A stretch of DNA of 64,000 nt, taken from positions 33,553,741 to 33,617,740 of the forward strand of contig JANVCC010000022.1 in assembly GCA_025345505.1 (NCBI GenBank), written 5' to 3'. This document shows, piece by piece, positions 38,901-53,900 of this stretch. The notes below the pieces were generated by a model. That model saw only the letters and a list, made by a program, of their open reading frames with translations. It was not told where the DNA came from and searched no databases. The translations under genes and the position numbers were made by a program. Positions within the stretch are counted from its first letter, which is position 1; every line of letters begins with the position of its first letter. The stretch is from Todiramphus chloris collaris (taxonomy: Eukaryota > Chordata > Aves > Coraciiformes > Alcedinidae).

Positions 38901-41900
38901 GGAAGTAACAGTTGAATCTACATTCCAGTTTGTAAGAAGTGGGGAAACTTCCTGTTGTCTCTTTTATGTTATCCTCTAGTAGGAGGCTTTTGAGGAAAAC
39001 CACACTTGACTGCACTCTCCACAAAGTTAAGTGGTGTGTACTACTGTTACATAGCTTTCAAGCTGTGCTGATGCTGCCTTAGGTGGAAAGTTTGTATCTT
39101 GTTAATGTGAGATTTTACTTCTAAGCTTGTATTTTCCTACCAAAAATAAAGCAGCACCCCAAAACCCCCCAGGTTAATTTCTTGCCTCATCACTTGATGC
39201 TAATGATAATGCATGGTTGCATTTGTCAAATACAAGACTTCTCTCACAGGAAAAGTAGTTCCTTTCCTGAAGTGAGAACACTTTACTTATGATGTAAGAA
39301 CTATAGCACTAGGTGTTCTGTCTCTGATCTGCTTTATCCAAAATCCTGAATTGAGATATTACCTGTGGAAAGGAGAAACAATTTTAAGTGGGGGGGAAAT
39401 TTGCCTCTAGATTTCTCTGAGAGCAGTGATTCTCAGTAGGTGATATATTTAATCCACAGTTGGTGAAGAAGTCTTTCTTGATGAGCTTAGCTTTTAGTTC
39501 ATAGGGGATTATTTTTAGAAACTGTCAGGTCCCTGTGAAGTTCTGCCTGTTGCACATACTGTCAGTTCCTCATTTTGCCCCAACCAAGATAGTTTTTCAA
39601 GAAAATTTTTCTTGCTGTCACCAATACGCTGTGTTCTGAAAAAGACTATGCAGGAGCTATAATAGGCTGTCCACACCATGGCATGCAGGAATTATGTATT
39701 TAAAAATGATAATTTACACAATGTCTTGTTAAATTCAATATTTCACTTCCTATTGGTAAATTTCAAATCAGTCCCCAAATGATAGAGAAGCTCTTGGCTT
39801 TTTGTCCTGATAGCTCTTGCACTGTGCAAGCTAGTCTGGTGAATTTGCTGGGAGGAATTTAGATGAATCCTTCCCTACAGGAAGGAATAAGATTGAGTTG
39901 GCTCACTGCCATAGAGTGTAGCAGAACTACTTTTTGTTTCTTTTTTTTCTCTTAATAATTTAAAAAAACCCACCAAAATAAAACAAACCCCCAACCAATT
40001 AAAAATATTCCAGTGGGCAGAAATTGTGCTGTTCTTCCTTGTAAATTCTACTGACTTTAACAGGGAAAAGTAGTTACACAATTTTGTGTTGGATATGCTT
40101 TGTAATTAATATTCTGCATTTTCATCTCTCTTGTCATCATCTTCCCCTCACTTTCCAGGGGTTCGTGGTTATAGCACAGAAAGCAGTTGCTGGTTCAAAC
40201 TTGGATCCCAAGATTGATCTGATCTCTTATGTGACCTCCTGCACAGGCTGTCAACAGCCCATAAGATTTATCTTCTCCAGCATTATTTAAAATGTGCTTG
40301 AATGTTTTGTGGCTTTTTGTGTGGTCTTATAAATGTCAGAAGTTTCTTTTTCTCGTACGGGCATGTGTTTCTTGAATACTTCATAGTCTCAAAGATATGT
40401 CTTTTCATGGTGGAGCTGTAGTTTTTGAAAACAGTAAGTGATCTGTAGTAGGAAAATTTGATACAAGTGCATGTAATCTAGCTATAATGGTTTCTGCTGG
40501 GGGTACAGCCTTAATTAATGAGATGAAGTCATGTTCCAAGTGGTGTCTTCTGTCAGAGTATAATGGCCTAATGAGACAGATTCAGTATTGGGTCCTGGCA
40601 CTGAGAGCCCAGAACTTTTTTTGGTGCAACTTCAGATTGCTTTAAATTTCAACAGAGCTTTATCTCCTCCCACTCAGACTTGATAGAGATGGGTGCTGTG
40701 AACAGTTCAAGCTTGCTTTGTGGGAGTATGACCACAATATAGCCCACAGATTGTACGACAGCCACCTGGCCTATGAGTTTGAAGTATGCTCTCAAGGGCT
40801 TCTGTGGAGTAGGGAGGCATGAACCTATATGCATGCAGAGCATGATTTTTGCATATGTACTGTAAATCCAACACTTTGTAGAACTGAGGGATTTATTATT
40901 TATTCCAGTGGTCTGCTCAGAAGAGGGATGACATTGATAACTTTTAGCTTTAGCAGTAGATTTCTTCTGCTAGGATGTAAGGTTTGTGCAACTCAGATTT
41001 TTGGGAGGGCACTTCAGGTTTGTGTTTTGGGGTTTTTTTGGGGCATGTATATACTTTTTTTTTTCTACTCCTTCTTGAAGATATAAGCTAAAAGAATACT
41101 GTTTAAATTGGCCCACATCCATTTCTGTTCCCCAGATGCTCTTTATTTTCCTTTTTGGAATGATTTTATTGAAAAGACAAATGTTTGGATTACAGAAATT
41201 AATTTGGCAAAATTTCTATGAACTTTGCTTATGCTTGTGAAGATTTCATGTTTTTGTTTCTACGTGAATTTGTCAAATAAAAACTCCCAATAATTGCAAT
41301 TTGCAACAGAATTTTCTTTCCATGCTTACAATAAGAAATTAATTAGCATGTAAAAGCAATTAAGTATATGAGAAGTTGCAGTCTAGCTAAATAAAGGGGA
41401 AATCATGGGGAAAAAAAATATTTTTCAATACTCTGTTTTAAAAATAACGTTCAGAAAAGTGGTGGGGTCTTTTGGGCTACCAGGCTCTGCTCCAACTTGC
41501 TTATAAGGGAAGGCAGTTTGATCTCCTTTGGACTATTGAATTCCACTGTAGTGCAAACAGTGTGACCCACTGAGGTTTGTATGCTTCAGTGTAGTTCAAG
41601 ATGAAAAACATTTATATTTTTATGAGTAAAGCTGTGATTATAAGAAAAGCCGTGTGGTTTCTTAGTCTGTGCGTTATCTGATTGCTCTGTTGGGCTTTTG
41701 GTACATAGAAGAGCAAACATGAAGCTTATAAAACAGTTATTGCTGAATTGTTTTGCTAGGAGTAGGTCCCTGAGTTACCATATTTACAAATAAATGTTCT
41801 TGTTTGCGTGCTTAAAATGTGATTTTACCTTTCATCTTATATTAAATCTAACTACACAGTAGCTTGGTGTTCGTTGTTATTGTTCCACTTTTCACTGATA

Positions 41901-44900
41901 CAAACTGTTTTGGTTTTTTTTTTTTCAGTGGCTGGTGAAACGTGCAATAGAAACAAGGGAAGAAATGGGAGACTATATCCGTTCTTACTCTATATCCCAG
42001 TTTGAAAAAACTCATAGACTACCGGAGGTGAGATCAAGTCAGTTCTTGTTTCTATGATAATATGTCAAATACTCGGGTGCAATACCAGCTCCATAGCTCT
42101 GAAATCAACACAATATACCAGAGTTGCCTTTGCTATCATTTTGATAATCAGTCCTAGAGGAATCCGTGTACAAATTCAGCTGGGAAAAGAATTAAACATT
42201 ATTATGGCAGAGTTCATGGATACCGGTTAACTTTTGCTTAACAGTTGCCCTAGTTTTTTCTGCAATATTTGGTACTTCAGTGTTCGTCTGGCTTGCCAGG
42301 CAGTTCCTTTCTGGAGTGGATCCAGAGCTCTGTGCAGTGTACCCATGCTAACCGTGTGACTGGAGCTACGTTGCCTGAAATGTGTTTGAAAACACCTGGC
42401 ATACTGTGGAGAAGATGATCTAGCTAAATGAGAATTGGTAACGCTATTAATGCTCTGTAACTTGGGTGTTGTTTTAGAGTGCTTAAAGTCACCTCTTGTC
42501 TCCCTGCTTTCAAACCCCAAAATCTGTTCTTGAAAACTAGATTCCTAAAAGACTTCGTACAGAAGCTAAACTTGGAGAAAGGCAGGGACAGGTGTGGGTT
42601 AAAAAGAAAAACGCTTCTGTTGGCAAAATATGACTGTCAGAGGAGTGAGAGGTGCAGCTTTATGTAGAAGTGTAGTGGTAAGAGTAATTTTGCACTGTCA
42701 GATACCTTGGTCACATTCCTTCTCCTTCTGATAAATCAAATGTTGCCCACTTTGAAATTTCATTCTTCAAACAGTGTTGTGATCCTCTCTTCTTTCTATT
42801 CTGCAATAATAATAATAAAAAAGTTTCCTTGGTACAGGAGGAGAGCTGGAATGAGCTTGGAATTGTGCCTGTACTGCAGAGCCATCACTTCTGTTCATGC
42901 ATATCCCAAGGCAATTCCATATTTAAAACCTAGAACACAAGTTTTGTCTCTAATTTACTGCCAGCATTGAAGTCCCTAGTATTGGGAAAAACAGAAGGAT
43001 TTTATTACCTTGGGGTGGTTTGGATTTTGGTTTTTATTGCTTTCCATGCTTAGAAGCTAAAATAACAGTAGGGGAAACTTCCCTTTTCCACATTAAGCCC
43101 ATCCCAACTTCATTTCTTTGTAGTGTAGTAATGATTGGAGGTCCCAGTAGTGAACTGGGGTTGCATTTGTGTCAGGTACTGTGTAAGCAGAGAGTAGAAA
43201 GCCTGCTGAGCTGGATACAGTTGTAGAGACCTACCTACGTATCTGATGAGAGAAACAAATACTTTTCTGTGTTACAGGAAATCAAATTGGGCGCCTCAGT
43301 TAGAAACTATTTGACAACTTCGTTTGCTAAGCTCATTACAGTGGTTGAGATTTAATCTCCATTCCTGGTATGTTTAATCACCTCTATTAATGTCTTGCAG
43401 GATGATGAATTTATGCAGAGAAAAGAAAAGGCTATCAAAACTGTTACTGATATCTCTGTAAGTATGTTAGATTTTTATGATCAAGAAGCAAGAGGTTTTA
43501 GTAATGAAATAGTGGTGGTTAATTCTGGTTAATGCAGCCAGTCTTGAGTTTTCTCATGAGAAGGTCCTAATTAAGTTACATGTCAAGCTTCATTCTTAGA
43601 ACAAACAGGTCTCAAGTGCCAACATATCAGACTGAAAACCTTTTAGGTGTGCACTGTTTGAGCAGATAAACTGTATCAACTGCCTGTGGAATTGCATAGT
43701 GTCAAACAAAAGTCAGAAGTTAGCTTACAGGCTTGATAAGTTTGCAGGCCAGCATTTGAGAAGGGATGAGAAATCTGAGTATGCTTTGAATGGGACGCTT
43801 CCAAGGCTCTTCAAGAAATGGTGAAATTCCACTCTTCTGAGAAAATCACTGCTCTTTCAGGTAGCTGTAATCGGACACTAAATTCTTCATCCATGGATAG
43901 AGGTGTTAAGTGCCAGTAGAAGGAGCTACATCATAGCTTACATAATGAAAGAGACAAGTCATCTTACTCTTTTGTCATGTTGTGTTGAGGTAGTTGATTT
44001 TTCCATATTAATGACCTGAGTGCTGCTGAACCTAATGTGTGGTTGAATTGCAGTCTGTATTTATAGAAAAACATTACTGTGGAAGTCTCCAGGTGATGGC
44101 CACTGCAAATCCCTTGTTAATCTAGTTGAATAATTATTCTTGCTTTGAAAATTTCAATTACACATTGTTAACTGTTGTTCCCCATGGTTTGGTTGGTTTT
44201 CTTTTTTTAATTACTAGCAGATTTACAATGAGTCCTTTACTCCAACCAGCAATACTTGTCTTTCCAGTGAGATCTGTTTTCTGGTTTACAAGTTAGGTCT
44301 CCTTGTAAATGGGTATTCCTGTTCTGTTTGTGCACCTGTATAACCCTTTAAATTGAGAGAAAATGCAAACCCATGTAAAAAGGAAATTCTGAAATTGTAT
44401 TTTATCAAGTAGCTCTTGAAATTCAGCGAGCTTCTGATTATTTTCAATTTTCAAAATAATTGTCCTATTTTTTCAGGTATGTCTATTTTCTACCTACATT
44501 GTCTTTAAATAGCACTAAAGAGTCTGTATCCAAGAGGCTGCTACCAACCTTGTCACTGAAGAGACAGGAAAAAAGTAATCACAGTGCTGTTATGAGACAC
44601 CAGTACATAGGACTTCTAGTGTCATTTAAAAAAAGACAGAAGATGTTTGATTAACAGTGATGAAGGGATCCTGTTGATTGCTGAGGAACAGAGGAGGTTT
44701 CAAGGCCTAGTTTTTATGTTCTAATAATTTGGGGTTTTAAAGTTTATTCTGTTTTATTAATGCATTTATTTGGGACAATTTGAAAAGAAGGAATGCAGCC
44801 TACTTTCAGTGTGCAGGTACATGGTAAATGTCAAGTCTAAGTGGATTGTTCCAAGTTCCATGGTGTTTGGTTGGGTTTACTTTACACATCTACCTGCGTG

Positions 44901-47900
44901 TTTTCTGAAATAGCTTTTTCAAGCTCAGAGAAAAACATGGCAAAGATGAAGCAGGAACACGTAAGCCACATAAGGTGTTTCTTGGCTAGCTGAAGCCGGT
45001 GAACTGGTTTTTGCTTGCCCAGTATATTAGAGCTGTTACTTTAAAATTCATAGATCATAGTCTTGGAATCACATATGCATGTGTCTACTTCTGCACCTAA
45101 GGGAATAGTTCCATATTCATGGTCCAAGAATGAAACAGATAATGGAAAGAAAGGAAAACAAGGAACAGTCTTAAAATTTTGATAGCATTTTGCACCATTG
45201 AGCTAGCCTGTCTAAATAGCTTTGAACATCTCTGCTGCCTTGGAGCATACTGGCTGCTCTCCCTGCTTCAGATATATCTGCAGGGATCATAAAAGTGTAT
45301 TGTCTTCTCCTCGGGATCACAGATACCTACTTTTTGGGTACATCTTTATTGTAGATTGTTTCAACATTTGTTCATCATCACGTGAGGTACCATTAACAAA
45401 CACTTCTTCCTTAAATGTATGAGCTCTGTCAGGGTTGTATCTTCTACAGATGGCACCTGATCTTCTTGATGGAAGACTAGTTCAAGAGATCTCTTAAGGC
45501 ATCAAGGCATGAGTGTGGTCTAGAACACAGAGTGAATTTCTATGGGAGAAAGTGCACAGGCTTTACTATCTATCCATAGGAACTGGAAGAAGGAGAAGGT
45601 GGCTATTAAAACAAGGCTTTTTCAGGTCACCTTTAAAGCATGATGCATTGGAATTGGAAGAGAAATCCACTTTCCTAAAAGACAACCAGCAAGTGTGAAA
45701 AATTAGACTGTTGTCTGAATTCATTATTATAACTCTTGTCTAAGGTCCTACCCATCTCTTCTCGAGGGGACAATACAGTGAGATTTATGGTCACAATCAG
45801 GCCAAAAGGTTAGAAAAGGGAATATTAACTATCAGTAATGGTTATTGGAATGAGAGCTACTGCTGCTGAAAGGTGACTGTCTAGTCAATTGAGATTACCT
45901 TGCAGGGGTTTTGCTCAACTACTCAATTTTCTGATGCCAAGACTAATGTTTATGGTATGATGCCTATACTTTGTATAGCACAGGTATAATATATAATGCC
46001 TTCAAAAATGCTATAATTTTATGACTTAGATTTCTTTTCTGTAGGTGTGAAAATGCATTTTGTGGGAAATTCTTGATCATAAAAAGCTTTTTGATGTGAC
46101 AGTCAAAAATGTTGCAAGATTTAATAGCTGGAAACAAAGATGACAGAAATTGAGACTAGAAATGAAGTAAAAACTGCGAAGGGTAACTGACAAATTCAGG
46201 AGAAACTTGCCAAGTAATATTGTCTGCTTTCACTTGTTCAAAATCTCTACTTTGGGATTACATGTCTTTGAAAAAGATTGAAAGCAATTTTGGCAATGTT
46301 ACGGTGAAGGAATTGCTTGTTGAAAATAATAGTTTGTGTTGTATAGAAAGTCAGATCAAGCAAAAAAACAATTTTCTGTTTTCATTTTCTTTTAAAAATC
46401 TTTGTAGCTTCTTGAATTGAAACTTTTGTCCCATGTAAATAGGGTTTTCTGAAGTTAAATGTGTATGTGTAAGGCCCAAGCTTTCATTTCAACATTTGTT
46501 TTTGTAATGTATTTATTCTAAGCATTCTGAGCCTAGCCATCAAATGATTTAAAATAATGAATGTACAACAGACCAGAGGAGAAGGGGGTGCTCCTTCTTG
46601 GTGATGATTATTTGGTGGTGGTGGTGATGATAAAGAAGTTTTTCTCTGAGAGTAGATAGATGAATTTCTGAAGATATATTTGTTCCTCAAATGGCAATAA
46701 AAGCTGCTTTAATTCCAGTGTAACCTGTAATTGAGTAGATAGTAATTATATTTAGTTAGCTAATAAGAGATTACAAATAGAATTTACTTGCAAAGGAGGT
46801 AACACTTCTAGACAATGGCATTGTCAATGAAATAACAGGGCTTTTTTTTTTTATATGTATATGTAGATTCTGTTTATTTTTCACTCTTCTTTCAAATGTG
46901 ATGGAGGAGGTGGATGAAGAAATCACACTTATTGTTAAATACCCATTTATACCTTTTTTTTAAAACCTGGAAAGATGGGTCCTATAGCAAATAGTTTAGA
47001 AGTAAATTCATTAAAATTTTATCATATAATTGAAAAAAGAGAAAGTGAAGGATGCTTATTTGGGTAAGTATATTGAACTGGAAAACAAACAGTGGTATGC
47101 ATCACTCTAGGTAACAATTCATCATTTATTTTAGAAAAGCCTTTTGTGAGCTCTGAATTCATTCACTGTCTTACAGGAGGTTTACAAACCCCAGAGAAAA
47201 TATAAACGTCAGAAGGGAGCTGAAGAACTGCTAGATGAGGAATCAAAGGTTCATGCTACACTTCTGGAATATGGCAGGTGAAAGGCTTCATTTAATTGTC
47301 TGTTGGTTTTGTATTGTGTGTATTCAGAAGCATTCCAGATCAAATTTGGATTGCAGGTTTTTTTTCTCTAGTACTTGAGGGTCAAACTGTTTCAGATTTA
47401 CTCCTGTTTGGTTCAGATTTTGTTTACTTACCCTTTAAATTCTCTGGGGAGTGACAGTCTTCTATGTGTGAACCATGTTTTGTACAATGGGAGCCCAAGT
47501 TTTGACTTTATGCTGCTAGTAGAATATGTTTATTTAACATACTTGTACTTGCCTTCATAAAAATGGCTTAAATTCATGATACTTCTAGGTAGTATCTGTT
47601 AATCAATGTTGTCTCTTTGAAAGCACAACATCTGAGAAGGTGTCAGTAGTGAGACACACAAAGATCTGCTTTGTATATTTTGGTAGAGAAAGAAACCCTT
47701 AAAAAAGGTGATAGTATGTCTTCTGTGAACCTAGTATAAACTAACAAGAGTAAAAGGACTCTTGGATACATAGAGAAATCTGTGGGGCCAGTGGGGATTA
47801 CTGTCCACTCCACAGCATGGTTAGGGGAATGAGAACACTGCTGAAAAAAGCAAATAGAAATTTTTGGTAGATTCACGAATAGAATTGAATGTTTTTTAGA

Positions 47901-50900
47901 ATTAAAGTGACTCTTTCATTCTTTTACTGCATGTAGATGGCAGTCATTGAAAATTTTAAGTGGGGGGTTTCTATTTAATTAATTAATTATTTATTTTTCT
48001 CCTCCTAAATGCCCTTTGGTTATTATAAAAATGTCTCTTCAGAGTACACTAACTATAAAAGTTAATTTTCTCAGTCCAACAAATAGTATAGCGTCTTTCA
48101 ATATCCCAGTGCCAAATGCAGCATTATTCAGCTACAGCTGGTGATAGGGCCACATGCTAAATTGATTTTTTTGATCCTGTGGCCTTCAGCTTAGATGTTA
48201 ACACAGATGAACTTGATTGTTGTAGGCCAGAGTCTGGCTTGAGAATGGAGTGATACTGGTGAGGATCTTTCCCCACAGCTGCATAATCTGTTTTTGCTAA
48301 GGGCTTTAATTGCCACATCTCTGCATCTTGTCAACCAGTTTCCAGCAATGTACAAAGTCACTTCCTATAACAGATGTGAAATGTAAAGCCTGGGAGGCAT
48401 CTAGTTGGTATAACTGATGGTTACGTTTTTGTTATGGTGCAGTTTATTGCTTGGATGCAATTCTCCGTGTGAAAATAAAGCTGTGCTCCTACAAAAAGCG
48501 AGCAAAGATACATGATAGTCTCAATGCTACTTGCAGGTGCTTCTACAGTAACACAACACTCGATGGAAGGGTAGGGCTCTGCTACATTTTTTTTGTACTG
48601 CTAAGCTTTAAAATGCAGAGAGAACATAAGTGTTAGGGAAGTCTTGAAAACTTGGACTCATGCTGTAGTAAAATATGAATTAACCCATTTAGCGGTGGAT
48701 TAATGGAGAACTGGTGACAATTGATACTGAGGGTCACTTCTAGCCATCAAAGGCTTGTAAATAGTTCTGCTTCTGTAGTAATTAAGGAGTTAAACAGTGG
48801 TAGCTGTAAGTCAATCAGGAGCATAGCTTCTTTTCATATCTGTGTACATACTGGGTTTAGTGTTTTGTAATATTGAGGATGATTGCTCATATCTACAGTT
48901 TTTTTTCCTACCTGTTTTTTTTTTTTTTAAGATAATATTTCCAAAATAACAAAACTAAAAAGTCAGCTTTTCCTCTCCCTCAAAAAAAAAAAAAAAAAGT
49001 AAAAACACTTTAGGTAAAGCTCTAAATGCCATGCTTCAGAAGAAAATAGCTTGGAGAAGAGGAGACTGAGGGGTCACCTCATTAGTGTTTACAAATATGT
49101 AAAGGGTGAGTGTCAGGAGGATGAAGCCAGGCTCTTCTCGGTCTCAGCCAATGACAGGTCAAGGGGCATTGGGTGCAAGCTGGAATATAGGAGGTTCCAC
49201 ATAAATATGAAGAAAAAAATTCTTCACAATTAGGGTAACAGAGCACTGGAACAGGCTGCCCAGAGAGGTTTTGTGTGACCTGATTTAGGTGATCCTGCTC
49301 TGGCAGGGGAGGTTGGATTAGGTGATCTTTTGAGGTCCTTTCCAATCCCTAACATTCTGTGATTCTGTGAAATGCCAGATTCATCAAAGCACAAAAGCAT
49401 GAATGGTTTTGTAAGAGTAGACATTGCATGAACAATTTCTTGAGGCCTTCCAGAATTCAGTCGTATATAGCAAACAGCTCAAGATTAAGTTCCAGATGGC
49501 AAGAGAACATTGCCTTTTCCTTTCCTGAGTTTTACATGACAGTGTTTTATGAACAGTCTAGATTTGCAAATTGTGATTGAGGGAGTAGATGGAGCTGAAA
49601 TTAGTCTGTAAATATGCTACAGTACCTGCTTATTTAGTTTATTTGGAGCATTCCAAAACTAATCTGAATCTGGCTGTTGGTTTTGTTAATTCTTTTTTTA
49701 GTGCATTTCTTATGTTGAAAGCTGATAGAAACTTAATGTATTTATGAAAACTGTAAAAAAACAATGTATTTTATTCATGTTACTGTTGTTCTTTTAGGAG
49801 GTACGGATTTAGCAGGCAAGCAGGAAAAACAGAGCAGGTAAAAATATACCCATTTTAAATACTCAAATTGTGGGAAAAATGTCTTTTGGTTTTGTTAAAG
49901 TGTTGGTTACTGTAAGATCTTAAAGGAATACAGCAGAATAAAAAACTGTAACTTCTATTCTTACCATCCCTTAAAAATGGCTAACTGTATCTAAAAATCT
50001 GCACGCCATGAAAGATGCAATTGATTGCTGTCTCCTTTTGTTTAAAGGGTTTCCTTTATCTGTACTCAAATGTCACATTTTGCAAGTGTTTTTTCTTAGA
50101 AGAGTTTGGATGTTTGGTTTGGTTTGTTTTTTAGTGTGAGGTAATAACATATACTGTCTGTTTCATGAGTATCTTTTAACTAACTGTTCCATGATGTGAG
50201 CATTAAAGAGTTTTTCCTTTTCTTTATAAAGAATGGTTCAGCTTGGTAAGAAATTTTGTAGTCATTTATTACATAACAGGTTATTTAATGTGATAGAGAA
50301 ACACAATACCATGCCATAAGTAAATTGTAGTGCCTCTTGAAAGGTAGAATCCTTGCTGTGCTTTTGATAATTGTGGAATCATAAAATGTCCCTGTCAGAG
50401 TATTTGTAGTTTCATTAGTTCACTGCAAATATTATTTTGGCTACAAGTTTTTAATATAGACAAAGATAAATGAAGGAATGCATTAAATATGGACCCAGAA
50501 ATCCATTGAATATATTAAGGTTGCCCTTCATCATTATCTCAATATTCCACATACAAATTTAGCATTTAAATTCTATAAATGGAAATGTTTCCCAATCTAG
50601 GCATACCTGTTTTTCCCTCAGAGTAGCTGCCAGGCTGCAGTCATATTTAGAGTTCATCTTGTTTCTTCAAAAATATTACTGACTTTGGAATATTTTATAT
50701 TAGATGATTATCATGTGTGAACTGAGCCTCTGCTGAGGCAAAAGTGGAAGATTAGTCAGGTTAGTGATGAAATAGAGAGATGTAGAAATTGAGTCTGTCT
50801 GTCACCAGTTCTCATTAGTTTAGTGGTAAGGTGAATATTCTTCTGACTGAACTAGGCAATTTTTTTATGTTGTATATTTGTAATATCAATATCTAATTAT

Positions 50901-53900
50901 AAAAAAGTTATTTATGATGAAGAAAATAAATTATGTTCCTCCTCTATAGTGAGGCTTACATTTCAGTTTGTATGAATTGGGGTGTGAGGATGCTCCAGTA
51001 ACTGAAATGTATTCGTTAAAACAGAACAGCTATATTCCAATCTTCGCCTTGATGTCTTTCTTAATACTTTAAAATACTAGGACTAGATAGAATGTTTTCT
51101 TAATTTTTCTTTAAAAGGCTGAAGATAAAAAAATTGCGCTACCTCCAGGGCTTGCAGCAGCAGGAAAAGCTGAGCCTTGTGATGAAGATGACCTTCAGGC
51201 TGCTGAAGAGGTGTGTCACGTAAATAGTGGGCATGGATGTTACTAACCTGGGGGGAGGGTGGCAGTTATCCCTGCCCAGTCATTCGCTGAAAGAAGGAGC
51301 ATTTCCATGGGAATTGTTTCCCCCAGGAGAGTATGGAACCTGAAATTGTTGCACTAAATTAAATGTTTGTTGATGTTGAATACCAAAAAGTTCAAATTCT
51401 GGTTTGGAATCTGAGCAGTTTTAAAATGTCAGTTTTCAGGTGACAGTGGGAGCTGAATTCTCTGAGTGACCCTGTACTGTTACAAGGAATTTTCCTTAAG
51501 TTTGGTAGCTTTATGAAGATTAAAGAAGAGTTGTCTAGACTTACTCTCATTACATTCATTGAAATACATGTTATATGGTAACTAATTATATATATGATAC
51601 TATATTATATATGTGTCCATGTCACTAGGCAGCGGTAAGTTAAATAATCAAAGATAAATTGTTTAGTGTAATTCCTCATGTTTTGCCCTAGCTTCGCATT
51701 AAAACTCTGATGACTGGAATGGCTGCAATGGCAACAGAAGAGGTAAGCAGCTTTGTTTAAGTTACGGTTGACTATAGCAATTATTCCTAAAATCAGGTTA
51801 CTGGTGAGTCTGAAGCATTGGAATGACTGCATTTAAATTTTTATGAAGGGAGTGAAAGAGAAGGTGGCTGAACTAGGAAGACAGTAATTTTTACGAGCCT
51901 GATAACTTAATCATTTGCCTTGAAATGATAACAGCAATATAAATGCTTCTTTCAAATGGTTTCTACAAGGAGAATTTCAAGGGAAAGACATCGCAGTGCA
52001 TCTAAACAAGATGGAGTATGATCTTGCTTTGTCTTGTGAAGATATCCAGGGGAGTAATCATTTTACTGGGGAGAGGGGAGGAAAATTGAATGTGTTTCAA
52101 GGTGTTTTTTCAAAGCACTGATAAATATTTATAAACAATGCCATTAGTCTAAGATAATGAAAATACGGGATATGTATCTTGCTTTCTAAATGGATTGTGG
52201 TTAGTGATACAGTGAAACTTGTAGGCTGTTGTAATTTTGAAAATTCTTACACTTTGATTTCTGTGTGAGAGTACTGGGAAGAAATTCAGTTGTTAAATAC
52301 TGTTTCTGTTTATGCTGAAGTCACAGATAAAAGGTATTAATTAGTCTAGTCTCAGGGCTGATTGACATGCTTTCTACTGAATGAAATCCACTGTAGAATT
52401 CTGTTCCACTTTGAAGATTGCTCTTGTACATGCTTCCAATTTGAAAGTTACATTCTTTTGCACATCTGCATTCTTATTGTTTGGCTGAAAATGTGATCTA
52501 ACAGTGAGTGTTATTACTGCATGTGCAAAATTAGTCTACAGGGTACAATTAGAATGAAACTTTTGTTTTTTATTTGTGTGTGTGTAACATTTCTTAGTTG
52601 CTTTTTCTTACTAGAGTTTTTTTTACTTAGTGTAAAGGTTTTGTACAGCGTTCTTAAAATTTGAGCTTGGGGACCATGTGAGAAGGACAGACAGTTCTAA
52701 AACTTAAACATTTTCTTGCTGCAATTGCAGGGCAAATTGACAGCAAGCACAGTTGGCCAGATTGTTGGACTCCAGTCAGATGAGATCAAGCAAATAGTCT
52801 CAGAATATGCTGAAAAGGTAAGTGTGTTACCTCATTGTGTTGTACAAAGTCATGTTTGATAGCTTGTGAATTTAGGCCTTAAGCTTCCAACTTCATTGCC
52901 ATGATTCTCTGGAAACAGCACTATTTCATACATGCTGTGGGTAGCAACATAGTTGAGATTCAGGAAAGAGATTTAAATTCTAAAAAGATTTAATGAGATT
53001 TAAACATGTACAAGCTTTTGGTAGTTTGGGTTTCAGTTGATAACTATTCAGGCTAGAGGCCTTAATTCTTAATGCATTTTAGAATGTTCAGTGTTAAGCA
53101 CAGAATTACAATTCTGTGATTGCTCTCAGATTAAAATTTGGGCTCCTCTGCTCAGATTTTCAGACGCTGCAACCTTACTTGCGTTGGGCTCAATGCATGC
53201 CCTGGATCTCTAGCTCTGAACCTAGTATGATTCAAAACCAAATGTTTGTTGCTTTTAGAAATCAAGGCAATTAAATGTGCATATTAGCTCCATTTACTGT
53301 GTTCAGCTATGATTGTTTTGACAGTAATATGAAAAGAAAATCTGTTTCTTCAAGCAATTAATAAATACAATGCATCACTGCCAGCTATGAGTTATAGGTT
53401 GCTCTTACTTGTCCAATAGTCTTCTCGTATTTCTTCCTTTTTGTTGACACACATGAGGTATGGAGCTTTCCCATTTGGGAGATAAATCCTGTAGCTCAAC
53501 AGAGTCTATAGCAAATTCTTGGCCTTTCTTTATAATAAAGAATTGTAAGAATAGAAGCCTAAGGGTCATATTTCAAAGTTATATTTCTTCTGTTCTAAGA
53601 GAAGGCAGCGGGACCTTGACTATTATAGTAGAACAATGATTAATACTCTAGAAAGTAAGAACTGATTCACGACAAACAAAAAACATATAGCTTTTCAAAT
53701 CTACTGGATGTGATTTAAAAAAAAAAAAGAGAGAGAAAATTCTCCTGTATGCATTTATGCACCAGGAAGAGAGAATTAAGGATATTATCAGGTGATGAGT
53801 CCACTCCTGTCAGTGGTGGGGATAATGTGTATTAAGAGAAAACTTGAAGGATGTATCCACGTTTCCCTTTTTGTCCCATGTAATTGAAGTTCTTGTCTTG

